Shown: positions 1 to 9,697 of the stretch, piece after piece | How positions within the stretch are numbered: the stretch's first letter is position 1 | Layout of the letters: each line of letters starts with the position of its first letter | DNA from: Loktanella sp. DSM 29012 | GTDB taxonomy: Bacteria > Pseudomonadota > Alphaproteobacteria > Rhodobacterales > Rhodobacteraceae | Length of the DNA stretch: 64,000 bases | Direction of reading: 5' to 3' | Assembly (NCBI RefSeq): GCF_900110705.1 | Contig: NZ_FOEJ01000006.1 | Location: 62,001 to 126,000, forward strand | Program-made: the position numbers and the translations under genes | Notes under the pieces: model-generated | What the model saw: only the letters and a program-made list of their open reading frames with translations | What the model was told of the DNA's origin: nothing | Database searches by the model: none

Positions 1-26
1 AGGCAGGGCAGACGGCGGTTAAGCAC

Positions 27-1226
27 ATGATCGTAAAGACTTTTCGGCGAAACAAAACGCCCGATGAGATCGAATCCAAGGGATTCGACGCATTCGACTT
101 GCGCCTTGGCGACCTGATGCGTGGTGAGCGTGCCACATTGGGCAAGAGCCTCTTGGACGTTCAAAGCGAGCTTAAAATCAAGGCGTCTTACATTGCCGCG
201 ATTGAAAATGCCGATCCTGCCGCGTTCGACACACCGGGTTTCATTGCCGGTTATGTGCGGTCCTATGCGCGCTATCTCAAGATGGATCCGGACTGGGCGT
301 TTGATACATTCTGCCGCGAAAGCGGGTTTGCCACAGCTCACGGTATGTCCAAGGCGGCATCATCTGCCAAACCGGCTGTCGGCACCGCAACCCCGAGTGC
401 GGGTCGTGATATCTTTGCCAGTTCCGCCACGCCATTCATTCCGCGGGGCGACCGGATGTTCACGGGTGTCGAACCCGCGGCTGTTGGTTCCCTCATGGTG
501 TTGGTTGCATTGATCGGCAGTCTGGGCTGGGGCGGTTTCGCCATTCTGCAAGAAGTACAAAAGGTACGCCTGGCACCCGTGGAACAAACGCCGGTCGTGC
601 TGACCGACCTGGATCCGCTGGCTGGTGCCACCGCATTGCCCGACACTGACACCGATGCAACGCCGGAACTTGCCGGAACCAGCACCGAGGCGCTGGACCG
701 TCTGTATCGCCCCCAGGCTCTCGAGGTGCCGGTGCTTGTGGCGCGAGATGCGCCAATCTCTACGTTGAACCCCGGCACGATCGGCACATTGATCCCCAAT
801 AGCGTCGATGCAGGGCTTGCGCAGGCGGTGGCCGATGCGACGCCGACACTCGAAACGCCGATCGGACCAGCCATTCAAGTCAGCGAAGACCCGGCACCCG
901 GCGTGCAACTGGTTGCTGTGCGACCCGCATGGGTGCGCGTGCGCGCGGCTGACGACTCCGTCATTTTCGAAGGCATCATGAACGCGGGCGACACCTTTGC
1001 CCTGCCCAATACCGAAGAGCCGGCAACCCTGCGGGTCGGAGAAAGCGGCGCTGTGTATTTCGCCGTGAATGGTCAGCACTACGGGCCGGCCGGTGCCGCA
1101 GGCACAGTCACCTCGAACGTTGCGCTGTCCGCAGAGAGTCTGACTGCCACTTATGCGCTGGCTGATCTCGAGGCCGATGGCGATTTGGCAGCCGTGGTGA
1201 ATGTCGCCGAAGTGGTGACTGAATAA
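27..1226 (+). CDS. RodZ-like HTH/DUF4115 membrane protein
   Basis: A 399-residue protein with the RodZ layout. A cytoplasmic HTH domain of the XRE/HTH_25 type lies at about residues 25-97, one membrane helix at about 152-172, a Pro/Thr/Asp-rich linker follows, and a DUF4115-like beta domain occupies about 300-385. In the RodZ family the HTH part contacts MreB and the tail is periplasmic; that role is inferred here. The reading frame stays open to the window edge upstream of the ATG, so the start could lie further 5'. It precedes ispG by 74 bp on the same strand. It could equally be a general DUF4115 protein rather than true RodZ. Confidence 0.8.
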   Translation: MIVKTFRRNKTPDEIESKGFDAFDLRLGDLMRGERATLGKSLLDVQSELKIKASYIAAIENADPAAFDTPGFIAGYVRSYARYLKMDPDWAFDTFCRESGFATAHGMSKAASSAKPAVGTATPSAGRDIFASSATPFIPRGDRMFTGVEPAAVGSLMVLVALIGSLGWGGFAILQEVQKVRLAPVEQTPVVLTDLDPLAGATALPDTDTDATPELAGTSTEALDRLYRPQALEVPVLVARDAPISTLNPGTIGTLIPNSVDAGLAQAVADATPTLETPIGPAIQVSEDPAPGVQLVAVRPAWVRVRAADDSVIFEGIMNAGDTFALPNTEEPATLRVGESGAVYFAVNGQHYGPAGAAGTVTSNVALSAESLTATYALADLEADGDLAAVVNVAEVVTE

Positions 1227-1300
1227 ACCGTGCCGGTGGTTGCCGCTGCACTGTGCAGGGATTAGGTTCTGATCAACATTCCTGATCCGAAAGCTGCGTG

Positions 1301-2428
1301 ATGTCGCTGAATTCAATCCGTCCCTGGCGCGAGATCGATCGCCGTAAATCCCGTCAGATCATGGTCGGCAATGTGCCGGTCGGGGGGGATGCGCCGATCA
1401 GCGTCCAGACGATGACGAATACCCTGACCACCGACGTCAAGGCGACGATTGCGCAGATCCAGGCGGCCGCAGATGCCGGTGCCGACATCGTGCGTGTGTC
1501 TGTCCCCGACGAGGCATCGAGCAAGGCGCTGAAGCTGATCGTGCCAGAGGTCAGCGTACCCATCGTGGCGGACATCCATTTCCACTACAAACGCGGGATC
1601 GAGGCGGCAGAAGCGGGTGCGGCCTGTCTGCGGATCAACCCGGGCAACATCGGTGACGAAAAGCGCGTCAAGGAGGTCATCAAGGCCGCGCGCGACCACA
1701 ACTGTAGCATCCGGATCGGCGTGAACGCCGGTAGCCTCGAAAGGCACCTGTTGGAAAAATACGGCGAACCCTGTCCCGATGCGATGGTCGAAAGCGGGCT
1801 GGATCATATCAAGATCCTGCAAGACAATGATTTCCACGAATTCAAGATCAGCTGCAAGGCGTCCGACGTGTTCATGGCGGCGGCTGCCTATCAGCAGTTG
1901 GCCGATGCCACCGACGCGCCCATCCATCTGGGCATCACCGAAGCCGGGGGCCTGATTTCCGGCACCGTCAAATCCGCCATCGGCATGGGCAACCTCTTGT
2001 GGGCGGGGATCGGTGACACGATCCGCGTCAGCCTGTCCGCTGACCCGGTCGAAGAGGTCAAGATGGGGTTCGAGATCCTCAAATCCCTCGGCCTGCGGTA
2101 TCGCGGCGTCAACATCATTTCCTGCCCCAGCTGCGCGCGGCAGGGATTTGACGTGATCAAGACCGTCGAGGCGCTGGAAAAACGTCTGGAACACATCAAG
2201 ACGCCGATGTCGCTGTCGATCATCGGTTGCGTGGTCAACGGCCCCGGAGAGGCACTGATGACCGACGTGGGTTTCACCGGCGGCGGCGCGGGGCATGGCA
2301 TGGTCTATCTGGCTGGTAAGCAAAGCCACAAGCAGGACAACGCCAACATGATCGAGCACATCGTCGAACAGGTTGAAAAGAAAGCAGCTGAACTGGAAGC
2401 CGCCGCCGCACAGGAGGCGGCAGAGTAA
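1301..2428 (+). CDS. ispG: 4-hydroxy-3-methylbut-2-en-1-yl diphosphate synthase
   Basis: IspG (GcpE) converts 2-C-methyl-D-erythritol 2,4-cyclodiphosphate to HMBPP, the penultimate step of the MEP isoprenoid pathway, using a [4Fe-4S] cluster. The cluster ligands are visible: Cys275 and Cys278 in CPSC, Cys310 in [12 protein letters not shown], and the conserved Glu in NGPGEA. At 375 residues it has the short bacterial length, without the plant insert. A GTG lies one codon upstream of the ATG at 1301; ATG is preferred. It follows the RodZ-like gene and has no recognisable terminator directly after its stop. Confidence 0.97.
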   Translation: MSLNSIRPWREIDRRKSRQIMVGNVPVGGDAPISVQTMTNTLTTDVKATIAQIQAAADAGADIVRVSVPDEASSKALKLIVPEVSVPIVADIHFHYKRGIEAAEAGAACLRINPGNIGDEKRVKEVIKAARDHNCSIRIGVNAGSLERHLLEKYGEPCPDAMVESGLDHIKILQDNDFHEFKISCKASDVFMAAAAYQQLADATDAPIHLGITEAGGLISGTVKSAIGMGNLLWAGIGDTIRVSLSADPVEEVKMGFEILKSLGLRYRGVNIISCPSCARQGFDVIKTVEALEKRLEHIKTPMSLSIIGCVVNGPGEALMTDVGFTGGGAGHGMVYLAGKQSHKQDNANMIEHIVEQVEKKAAELEAAAAQEAAE

Positions 2429-2890
2429 ACAATGTCACTAGGCCTCAATCGGCTACAAGGATGGCGCGCTACATCTGGCCGCTGACCTTGCGACAGGGTG
2501 ACATGAATGCGGCTCCGCCGATGTATCCGCCGATGCGGTTGCCCCCCCAGGCATTCTCCAGTGGCCTCCCGAAACTGGTTTGTCAGGTAGAATGACCCTC
2601 TTGGAAGTAGACCTGCATAGCTAGCCGCAGACCAGCCCAAGGCCACAACCACTGCCAGCCGACCGGTGTCTTGCGCCGTGATGACCGTCCGTTTTGCCAG
2701 TCAGTCTCATGCGTCATCTGGCATCTCGCAATGGGGTCAAAACCGGTGCTGCAAGATGAGGTTCACAGCGGCGTGCCAGACGAGCGTGGTGCTTCAGGGC
2801 AAACCAAGACTTGCAGGCTATCAAGCGGAAATCGGGATCAGGACCCCTGCAACCCCGGCGCGGGTGGCGGTCCCGACTGTGGTCATGCCC
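2429..2890. other. Intergenic stretch without a convincing gene
   Basis: About 460 bp between ispG and the converging MBL gene. Open frames exist on both strands but none shows family motifs, a good ribosome binding site or the codon character of its neighbours. A minus-strand frame around 2460-2640 gives a Gly-rich, membrane-like stretch that shifts frame and meets stops, so a decayed gene is possible. No tRNA or structured RNA was recognised. Confidence 0.5.
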
Positions 2891-2893
2891 ACG

Positions 2894-2924
2894 AAAAAAG
2901 GCGTCAGATCGCTCTGACGCCTTT
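2894..2924 (-). terminator. Intrinsic terminator of the MBL hydrolase gene
   Basis: A perfect 12-bp stem (2897-2908 with 2913-2924) closes a TCGC loop. On the minus strand the stem runs into a T-tract (A run at 2894-2899), so it ends the transcript of the gene at 2948-3736. Confidence 0.88.
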
Positions 2925-2947
2925 GTGCTGTCGCTGTGTCTGTTGGG

Positions 2948-3736
2948 TCAGGACGGCATCACATCGCCGCCATACCAGTCACCGATCCGCACTTCGATTG
3001 CGTCATCGACCAGTTCGGCAAATGCATTGGGGTCCTGTGTGCCGCCATCGCGGCCACGGTAGTGGTAGGGATAGACATAGGTCGGCGCGAATTCGTTCAC
3101 GGCGGATGCGGCCGCCTCCATATCCATGGTGAACGGCAAGTTGTTCGACACGAAGGCCAGATCAATCTCTGTCAGCGCGCGCATCTCGGGTGTGTCCTCG
3201 GTGTCGCCGGACACGTAGATGCGGAACCCGTCAAAGCCGAGGATATAGCCGTTGTCGCGGCCTTCGGGGTGAAAGTTCAGGCGTTCTTCGGTGATGTTGT
3301 AGGCCGGGATCGCCTCGATCCCGAGGGTGTCGAACGTGCCTGTTTCGCCATTGGCGATGGACATCGTAACGGCCTGAAGGTTTTCGGGCATCATGTCGAA
3401 CACGGCGGGGTTGGCGAACATGACGGTCGCGTCGGTGATGACGCCGTTCAGGGTGTCCACGTTGTAGTGGTCGCCGTGCTCGTGCGTGATCATCACCAGA
3501 TCGGGGCGCGGGAAATCCGCATAGAGGGACGGATCACCGACCGGATCGACGTAGATCGTGCCGACAGGCGTTTCCAGCACGATGGAGGCATGTTCGACCG
3601 GATGTACCGTGATATCGCCCGCGGGCGTGTTGAACACGTTGGATGTATGGGCAGCGGCCTGTGCTGCAAATGGCAGCACGGTCATGGACCCTGCGGCCGC
3701 GCCGGAAATGAGGAATGTGCGACGTGTCGTTTTCAT
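2948..3736 (-). CDS. Tat-exported metallo-beta-lactamase fold hydrolase
   Basis: 262 residues. The N-terminus has a twin-arginine signal (RRTFLISG at residues 5-12, then a hydrophobic stretch ending in Ala-rich sequence), so a folded, metal-loaded enzyme is probably sent to the periplasm. The metal motif HEHGDH gives His85, His87, Asp89 and His90, and a later SGDTED segment supplies further ligands. The pattern resembles the UPF0173/YtkL-like group of MBL hydrolases, whose substrates are mostly unknown. It is transcribed alone, ends at a strong terminator and starts 78 bp downstream of the dsbA-like gene on the same strand. Substrate cannot be deduced. Confidence 0.85.
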   Translation of the reverse strand: MKTTRRTFLISGAAAGSMTVLPFAAQAAAHTSNVFNTPAGDITVHPVEHASIVLETPVGTIYVDPVGDPSLYADFPRPDLVMITHEHGDHYNVDTLNGVITDATVMFANPAVFDMMPENLQAVTMSIANGETGTFDTLGIEAIPAYNITEERLNFHPEGRDNGYILGFDGFRIYVSGDTEDTPEMRALTEIDLAFVSNNLPFTMDMEAAASAVNEFAPTYVYPYHYRGRDGGTQDPNAFAELVDDAIEVRIGDWYGGDVMPS

Positions 3737-3813
3737 TGTCAGTCTCCGATGTTTACGATTGAGGCTGACCTAGCGCGGCCCGGTGCCGCGGCAACTGACG
3801 CAGGCGTGAACGG

Positions 3814-4548
3814 TCAGCCGCGCAGATCGTCCACCAACTGTTGCAGCTGGTCGGCCGGCACATATCCGCGCACCATCTGGTCGGCCACGACGAAGGTCGG
3901 CGTGCCACTGATCCGCAGCGCCTGACCCAGCGCACGATTGTTCGCGATCACCTGCGTGACCGCATCGTCGTTCATCATGGCCGTGATCGCGTCGGTATCC
4001 AGTCCCAGCGTGTTCCCCAGCCGCACCAGCGTGTCGATATTGGGGCTGCCGTTCAATTCCATCAGCGTGTCGTGGACCGCCTTGTAGGCATCGTCCCCTG
4101 CGACCATCTTGGTCGCGATGGCAAACCGAGAGGCCAGCACCGACTCCTCACCCAGAATCGGGAATTCCTTGACGATCAGGCGGATGTTGCCGTCAGCGGA
4201 CAGCAGGCTCTCGACCTCGGGAAAGGCACGTTTGCAGTAGCCGCAACGGTAATCCATGAATTCGACAATGGTGATGTCGCCGTCGGGATTGCCGTCAACG
4301 AAGGAAAATCCGTCGTTGGTCAGCGCCTCCATCTGGGCCTGCACCATGGCGGCGTCGGCCTGTGCCTGCATCGCTTCTTCGCGGGCTTGCAGCACGTCGA
4401 TGGCTTCCATGATGACTTCGGGGTTTTCCATCAGGTAGGCGCGCACTTCTGCCCGGAATGCATCGCGTTCAGCTTCTGACATCTGTGTCTGGGCCTGCGC
4501 GGGCAGGGCGATGGTCAGGGCGGCGAGGGCAGCAAAGGCGAGGCGCAT
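3814..4548 (-). CDS. Periplasmic DsbA-family thiol:disulfide oxidoreductase
   Basis: 244 residues with a cleavable signal peptide (about residues 1-19), an N-terminal helical segment with many Gln, Glu and Ala (22-75), then a thioredoxin/DsbA fold. The redox site is CGYC (Cys102, Cys105), and the cis-Pro loop is GTPT (Pro217). The N-terminal helical stalk recalls ScsC/Com1-type isomerases, in which the stalk trimerises the protein; that is an inference here. It is divergent from the aminotransferase gene, with 125 bp between. The partner that recycles it (DsbB or DsbD) is not in this window. Confidence 0.88.
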   Translation of the reverse strand: MRLAFAALAALTIALPAQAQTQMSEAERDAFRAEVRAYLMENPEVIMEAIDVLQAREEAMQAQADAAMVQAQMEALTNDGFSFVDGNPDGDITIVEFMDYRCGYCKRAFPEVESLLSADGNIRLIVKEFPILGEESVLASRFAIATKMVAGDDAYKAVHDTLMELNGSPNIDTLVRLGNTLGLDTDAITAMMNDDAVTQVIANNRALGQALRISGTPTFVVADQMVRGYVPADQLQQLVDDLRG

Positions 4549-4673
4549 GGCATGTCTTTCGGTTGGGTTTCGGGCGGCAGATGACCATAGAACCGGCCAA
4601 CTGCCAAGCGCCGTGGTTGACGCAGACCAGCCTGCGCGGGCACAAGCATGGCAAAGAGCATAGAAGGTCAGGC

Positions 4674-5807
4674 ATGAGACAATCCACCCGTGGTGACGTC
4701 GATCCCTTTATCGTGATGGACGTCATGGAATCCGCCCGCAAGGCCGAGGCCGCAGGCCGGTCGATCATTCACATGGAAGTGGGCCAGCCCGGTACCGGTG
4801 CGCCCGCCGCGGCGCTGACGGCGCTGAAATCGGACCTGTCGGATACGCTGGGCTATACCGTGGGCCTTGGTCTGCCGGCATTGCGGACGCGGATCGCGCG
4901 GCACTACGACGACATCTACGGCATCGATCTGGATCCCGCCCGCGTTGTCGTGACGGCGGGTGCATCGGGTGCCTTTGTGCTGGCGTTTTCGGCGCTGTTC
5001 GACAACGGCGACCGGGTGGGTCTGGGGCTGCCGTGCTATCCGAGCTACCGTCAGATCCTGCGCGCGATGGGGCTGACCCCGGTCGAGATCACAACGACGC
5101 CACAGGGACGGTTTCAGCCGCAACCGGGCGATGTGGACGGGCTGGACGGTCTGATCGTCGCCTCACCTGCCAATCCCACCGGTACGATGCTGTCGAAAAC
5201 CGAACTGGCCGCCTTGGCCTATGCCTGCGAGGACACGAACACCGCGCTGATCTCTGACGAGATTTATCACGGGATCGACTATGGCACCCGCGCCGTCAGC
5301 GCGCTGGAGGTCACGGATGATGTCTATGTCATCAATTCGTTTTCCAAGTATTTCTCGATGACAGGCTGGCGCGTGGGCTGGATGGTCGTGCCCGCCGATC
5401 ACGTCCGCCAGGTCGAGAGGCTGGCGCAGAACATGTTCATCTGTCCGTCCCACGCATCGCAGCGACTGGCATTGCATGCGATGGATGCACGCCCCGAACT
5501 GGATGCCAATCTGGAGGTTTATGCCGCCAACCGCGCCTTGTTGCTGGAGGGGCTGCCCAAGGCCGGTTTCGGCACATTCGCACCACCCGACGGGGCGTTC
5601 TATGTCTATGCCGACGTCAGCGACCATACCGACGATGCGCTGGCCTTTGCGGCCGAAATTCTGGACCGCACGGGTGTCGCGGTCACACCGGGGCTGGATT
5701 TTGACCCGCAGGACGGTCACCGATGGTTGCGGTTTTCCTATGCCGGATCGACAGCAGACATCGCCGAGGGATTGCGCCGCCTGACCGCATTCATGGCCGA
5801 GCGATGA
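4674..5807 (+). CDS. Class I/II PLP-dependent aminotransferase
   Basis: 377 residues, fold type I. The PLP-binding lysine is Lys225 in SFSKYFSMTGWR, and the substrate-carboxylate arginine motif near the C-terminus (RFSYAG) is present. Cofactor-site motifs ANPTG and SDEIYHG are also seen. The start at 4674 is chosen because the upstream frame overlaps the divergent dsbA-like gene and the homology begins at about this residue; AAGGTCAGG lies just upstream. Its stop overlaps the ATG of amiC by 4 bases (ATGA), so the two are translationally coupled. Substrate specificity cannot be named; aspartate-, alanine- or valine-type activity is possible. Confidence 0.88.
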   Translation: MRQSTRGDVDPFIVMDVMESARKAEAAGRSIIHMEVGQPGTGAPAAALTALKSDLSDTLGYTVGLGLPALRTRIARHYDDIYGIDLDPARVVVTAGASGAFVLAFSALFDNGDRVGLGLPCYPSYRQILRAMGLTPVEITTTPQGRFQPQPGDVDGLDGLIVASPANPTGTMLSKTELAALAYACEDTNTALISDEIYHGIDYGTRAVSALEVTDDVYVINSFSKYFSMTGWRVGWMVVPADHVRQVERLAQNMFICPSHASQRLALHAMDARPELDANLEVYAANRALLLEGLPKAGFGTFAPPDGAFYVYADVSDHTDDALAFAAEILDRTGVAVTPGLDFDPQDGHRWLRFSYAGSTADIAEGLRRLTAFMAER

Positions 5808-7000
5808 TCCGCGCGCTGGCGTTGCTGCTGCTGATGATGGCTGGCCCGCTTGCGGCGCAGGATTTCGGTGCATTGGCGCGGGTCGATCCAACACAAAGCC
5901 GGATTGCCGATGCGGGCGGCGATCTGGTGGTGGACCTGGCCCTGTCGCAACCGGTTCCCTACCGGGTGTTCACACTTGACGCTCCAAGGCGGCTTGTCGT
6001 CGAATTCCGCGAGGTGGACTGGACCGGGTTGCAGCCTGCGGATCTGTTGCAGGGCACTCTGGCGACCGATCTGGGGTTCGGCGTGCCACGGCCGGGGTGG
6101 TCGTCCTTGACGGTGGCCATTGCGGCACCGCTGGCATTGACCACAGCCGGACTGCGTGTGGATGATCTGACAGGACATGCTGCCCTGACCATCAGACTGA
6201 CCCCGACAGATGCCACCAGCTTTGCGGCGGCCACCGGCGGATCGTTGGATCGCAGCCTGCCTGCGCCCGCGCTGACTGCCCCCGATTCCGACGCGGGTCC
6301 CCCCGTCATCGTGATCGATCCCGGTCACGGCGGTGTCGATCCCGGTGCCCTGCGTGGCGGGGTCAAGGAGGCCGACCTGATGCTGGCACTGGGGATTGAG
6401 CTGGCCGACTCCCTGAACCGCACGGGCCGGTTGCGTGCGGTGCTGACCCGGCAGGCCGATGACTTTGTCCCGCTGGAGGCGCGCATGACCATCGCGCGGG
6501 CGGCGCGGGCGGATGCGCTGATTTCGCTGCATGCCGATGCGCTAGACGAGGGCGGCGCGCAGGGTGCGTCGGTCTATACCCTGAGTGCCGAAGGTGTGGA
6601 CCGCGCATCGCAGCGCATGGCCGAACGGCACGAACGGGGCGATCTGCTGGCAGGGCTGGATCTGACGGGGCAGGACGACCGTGTTGCAACCGTTCTGATG
6701 GACCTAGCACGGGCGCAGACACGGCCTGCATCGGATCAATTGGCCCAGGCGATCGTGGCAGGCCTGCGCCAGTCGGGCGCACGCGTGAACACCCGCGCGC
6801 GACGCGAAGGGCGATTGGCGGTGCTGAACGCCGCCGATTTCGCATCGGTCCTGATTGAGGCAGGATTTTTGTCCGACGCACGCGATCGCGAGACCCTGTC
6901 CACGCCACAGGGGCGCGCGCCGATCGTGGCGGGGTTGACCACTGCAATCCTGGCCTGGGTCGATGCGCAGGCCGCCCGTGCGCCACTCTTGCGTCAGTAG
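5804..7000 (+). CDS. amiC: N-acetylmuramoyl-L-alanine amidase
   Basis: 398 residues. A signal peptide (about 1-18) is followed by an AMIN-type beta domain (about 25-130), which targets such enzymes to the division site, and an Amidase_3 catalytic domain (about 165-390). Zinc and catalytic residues are in place: His175 in DPGHGG, Glu189 in KEADL, His243 in SLHAD and Glu352 in LIEAGFLS. The enzyme cleaves the amide between MurNAc and the stem peptide, helping to separate daughter cells. The ATG overlaps the preceding stop, and mrcA follows, so this is a peptidoglycan-remodelling neighbourhood. AmiA/AmiB naming would be equally possible. Confidence 0.93.
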   Translation: MIRALALLLLMMAGPLAAQDFGALARVDPTQSRIADAGGDLVVDLALSQPVPYRVFTLDAPRRLVVEFREVDWTGLQPADLLQGTLATDLGFGVPRPGWSSLTVAIAAPLALTTAGLRVDDLTGHAALTIRLTPTDATSFAAATGGSLDRSLPAPALTAPDSDAGPPVIVIDPGHGGVDPGALRGGVKEADLMLALGIELADSLNRTGRLRAVLTRQADDFVPLEARMTIARAARADALISLHADALDEGGAQGASVYTLSAEGVDRASQRMAERHERGDLLAGLDLTGQDDRVATVLMDLARAQTRPASDQLAQAIVAGLRQSGARVNTRARREGRLAVLNAADFASVLIEAGFLSDARDRETLSTPQGRAPIVAGLTTAILAWVDAQAARAPLLRQ

Positions 7001-7067
7001 GGCGCAACCTCATGCAGTCGTGATCCGAACGGGCGCGGAAACCGGCCGTCACCGGGTGCTTCCGCTT

Positions 7068-7096
7068 TTGACGTGACCACGTGTCCGCCCTATAAG
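7068..7096 (+). promoter_or_regulatory. Sigma-70-type promoter upstream of mrcA
   Basis: A TTGACG -35 element (7068-7073), a 17-bp spacer and a TATAAG -10 element (7091-7096) form a near-consensus housekeeping promoter. Transcription would start near 7103, about 25 bp before the mrcA start codon. Confidence 0.7.
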
Positions 7097-7128
7097 CGGG
7101 CAAGTTTCACACACCAAGGTAGGGTTAC

Positions 7129-9627
7129 GTGCTGCGTTTCATCATGTCCTTTTTCGGCGCCATCTTTTCGATGGCGACACTGGGCCTTGCCATGCTGGCC
7201 GTCAGCATCGGTGCGGTGTTCTACCTGTATGGCCGCGACCTGCCATCCTACGATACGCTGGCGCAATATACGCCCAAAACGATCAGCCGGATCTATTCCG
7301 GCGAGGGCAATATCATTGACGAATTCGCCGTCGAACGCCGCCTGTTCACGCCTGCCGAGGAAATCCCCGATATCGTCAAGCAGGCGTTCATTTCCGCCGA
7401 GGACAAGAATTTCTACATCCACGAAGGTTATGACCCCGTTGGTATGGCCTCGGCCTTTGTCGATGCGGTGAAATCCCGTGGCGAGGACGTGCGCGGCGCA
7501 TCCACAATCACCCAGCAGGTGATGAAAAACTTCCTTTTGGACGGGTCCCGTTCCGCCGAACGCAAGATCAAGGAAATCATCTTGGCCAGCCGGATCGAGG
7601 GCGCGATGCCCAAGGAGAAGATCCTGGAATTGTACCTGAACGAGATTTTCCTGGGCAAGAACAGCTACGGCGTGACCGCAGCAGCCCTGACCTATTTCAA
7701 CAAGCCGCTGACCGATCTGACCGTCGAAGAAGCGGCCTATCTGGCCGTTCTGCCCAAGGCCCCGTCGGATTACGACCCCGTGCGCCAATACGACCGGTCT
7801 GTGGCCCGGCGCGCATTCGTGCTGCGCGAGATGTGGGAAAACGGCTATATAGACGAAGAAACCTATCAGACCGCGCGCGTGGCCCCGCTGCGCACCGTGC
7901 AGAACGGCGATTTCGAGAGCTTTCGGTCCGAACTTCCGCCGCGCGACTATTTCACCGATGAAATCCGTCGCCAGCTCAGCCAGAACTTTGGCGAAGACGA
8001 ATTTTTTTCCGGTGGTCTGGCGATCCGCGCCACGGTCGACCCGTCCTTGCAGGTCGAGGCGGCGCATGCGCTGCAACGCGCACTTGAAACCTATGACCGC
8101 GGGCAGGGGCGGTGGCGTGGCACGGGTGAAACCATTCCTGCCGATCAGCTGGACAACTGGCGCGACGCGTTGGGCGACGTTCAGGTGGCCCGCGACATCA
8201 CGCTGGAAAACCGCTGGTATCCCGCCGTGGTGCTGGACATCGCCGATCAGGAACTGACCGTCGGCGTCGAAGGCCAGGCAGAGGTCAAGACCATCCCGCG
8301 CGAGGATATTGCGTGGATATCCGGCGATTTCTTTGCCAACTTCGAGGTGGGCGACGTTGTCCACGTGCGCGAGATGACCGATGATGCCGATGGATCACTG
8401 ATCCGCTGGACCCTGCGGCAAACCCCAGAGGTGCAGGGCGCATTCATGGCGATGGACGTGAACACTGGCCGCGTGTTGGCGATGCAGGGCGGATTTTCCT
8501 ACCAGTCGTCGGTGTTCAACCGAGCGACGCAGGCAAACCGCCAGCCCGGGTCCAGCTTCAAGCCGTTCGTCTATGCGGCAGCACTCGATTCCGGCTATTC
8601 GCCTGCAACGGTGGTCGTTGACGCACCGATCGAAATCAACACCCCGCAGGGCGTGTGGCGGCCGCAGAACTATTCCAATCGATTCTACGGACCAACACCA
8701 CTGCGCACGGGCATCGAACAGTCACGCAACCTGATGACAGTCCGTCTGGCCCAAGAGGTCGGGATCGATACCGTCGGCAACTACGCCGAGAAATTCGGCG
8801 TCTATGACCGGATGAATCGCGTGCTGGCGGCCTCGCTCGGGTCCGACGAAACGACGCTGTTCAAGATGGTCGCTGCCTACGCGATGTTCGCCAATGGCGG
8901 TGAACGGGTTGAACCCACGCTTGTCGACCGGGTTCAGGACCGTTTCGGCAACACCGTCTATCGCCACGACCAGCGGATCTGCGAGGATTGCGCCCTCACC
9001 AGCCTGCCGTCCGGCGAGGCCCCGACCATCACGTCAAACCGCCAGCGCGTGATGAATGAAGTGACGGCCTACCAGTTGACCTCGATGATGCAGGGCGTGG
9101 TTGATCGCGGCACAGCCAAGAATGCGATCAATCTGCCTGTGGCCATCGCAGGCAAGACCGGCACGACCAATGATGAAAAGGACGCCTGGTTCGTCGGATT
9201 TTCGTCCAACATCGCGGCGGGTTGCTACATCGGTTTCGACAACCCCCGACCCATGGGCAAGAGCGCCTCGGGCGGCGGAATTTGCGCGCCCGTGTTCAAT
9301 GCCTTCATGCGCGAGGCGATCAAGACCTATGGCGGCACGGCGTTCCGCGCCCCCGAAAGCTGCCAGTTCATCAACATCGACCGCTTTACCGGCGCGCGGA
9401 TGCCCGACGGTGCATCGGGTGACAACATCATCGCGGAATGTTTCCGCGCTGGCGAAGAGCCGATCTTTGGCATCACCTTTGACGGTGGCTTTGCCATGGC
9501 GGCGGATTTGCCGTTGTTCGACGAGGTGCCGCAAGCGGCACGTCAGGTCACGACCTCGACCGGGTCCACGGCGACGGTCGGGCCGCGTGCCACCGCCGGC
9601 GCATTGTCGTCGGGTGGCCTATATTAA
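7129..9627 (+). CDS. mrcA: Class A penicillin-binding protein 1A
   Basis: 832 residues, bifunctional. One N-terminal membrane helix (about 8-34) anchors it. A GT51 glycosyltransferase domain follows, with catalytic Glu91 in SAEDKNFY and the GASTITQQ motif (123-130). An OB-like insert lies at about 320-420. The transpeptidase domain has SSFK (Ser475, Lys478), SRN (532-534) and KTG (676-678). It polymerises lipid II and crosslinks the glycan in the periplasm. The start is a GTG at 7129 after AAGGTAGGG; an ATG five codons later is the alternative. A promoter lies 25 bp upstream and a terminator follows directly. Confidence 0.96.
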   Translation: MLRFIMSFFGAIFSMATLGLAMLAVSIGAVFYLYGRDLPSYDTLAQYTPKTISRIYSGEGNIIDEFAVERRLFTPAEEIPDIVKQAFISAEDKNFYIHEGYDPVGMASAFVDAVKSRGEDVRGASTITQQVMKNFLLDGSRSAERKIKEIILASRIEGAMPKEKILELYLNEIFLGKNSYGVTAAALTYFNKPLTDLTVEEAAYLAVLPKAPSDYDPVRQYDRSVARRAFVLREMWENGYIDEETYQTARVAPLRTVQNGDFESFRSELPPRDYFTDEIRRQLSQNFGEDEFFSGGLAIRATVDPSLQVEAAHALQRALETYDRGQGRWRGTGETIPADQLDNWRDALGDVQVARDITLENRWYPAVVLDIADQELTVGVEGQAEVKTIPREDIAWISGDFFANFEVGDVVHVREMTDDADGSLIRWTLRQTPEVQGAFMAMDVNTGRVLAMQGGFSYQSSVFNRATQANRQPGSSFKPFVYAAALDSGYSPATVVVDAPIEINTPQGVWRPQNYSNRFYGPTPLRTGIEQSRNLMTVRLAQEVGIDTVGNYAEKFGVYDRMNRVLAASLGSDETTLFKMVAAYAMFANGGERVEPTLVDRVQDRFGNTVYRHDQRICEDCALTSLPSGEAPTITSNRQRVMNEVTAYQLTSMMQGVVDRGTAKNAINLPVAIAGKTGTTNDEKDAWFVGFSSNIAAGCYIGFDNPRPMGKSASGGGICAPVFNAFMREAIKTYGGTAFRAPESCQFINIDRFTGARMPDGASGDNIIAECFRAGEEPIFGITFDGGFAMAADLPLFDEVPQAARQVTTSTGSTATVGPRATAGALSSGGLY

Positions 9628-9650
9628 TCTGCGTCGCTTGCCGACGTCTG

Positions 9651-9683
9651 CGGGCCGGGGTATTCCCGGCCCGATCCTATTTT
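9651..9683 (+). terminator. Intrinsic terminator after mrcA
   Basis: A perfect 9-bp GC stem (9651-9659 with 9665-9673), a GTATT loop, then a moderately T-rich tail (ATCCTATTTT). It lies 15 bp before the prfB ATG, inside what would be the prfB leader. Confidence 0.75.
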
Positions 9684-9697
9684 GATGAGGGGCTGCC

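Noticed and set aside
2666-3132. Plus-strand frames of 83-153 codons after ispG
   Set aside because: They run through the MBL terminator and into its coding sequence on the other strand, without motifs.
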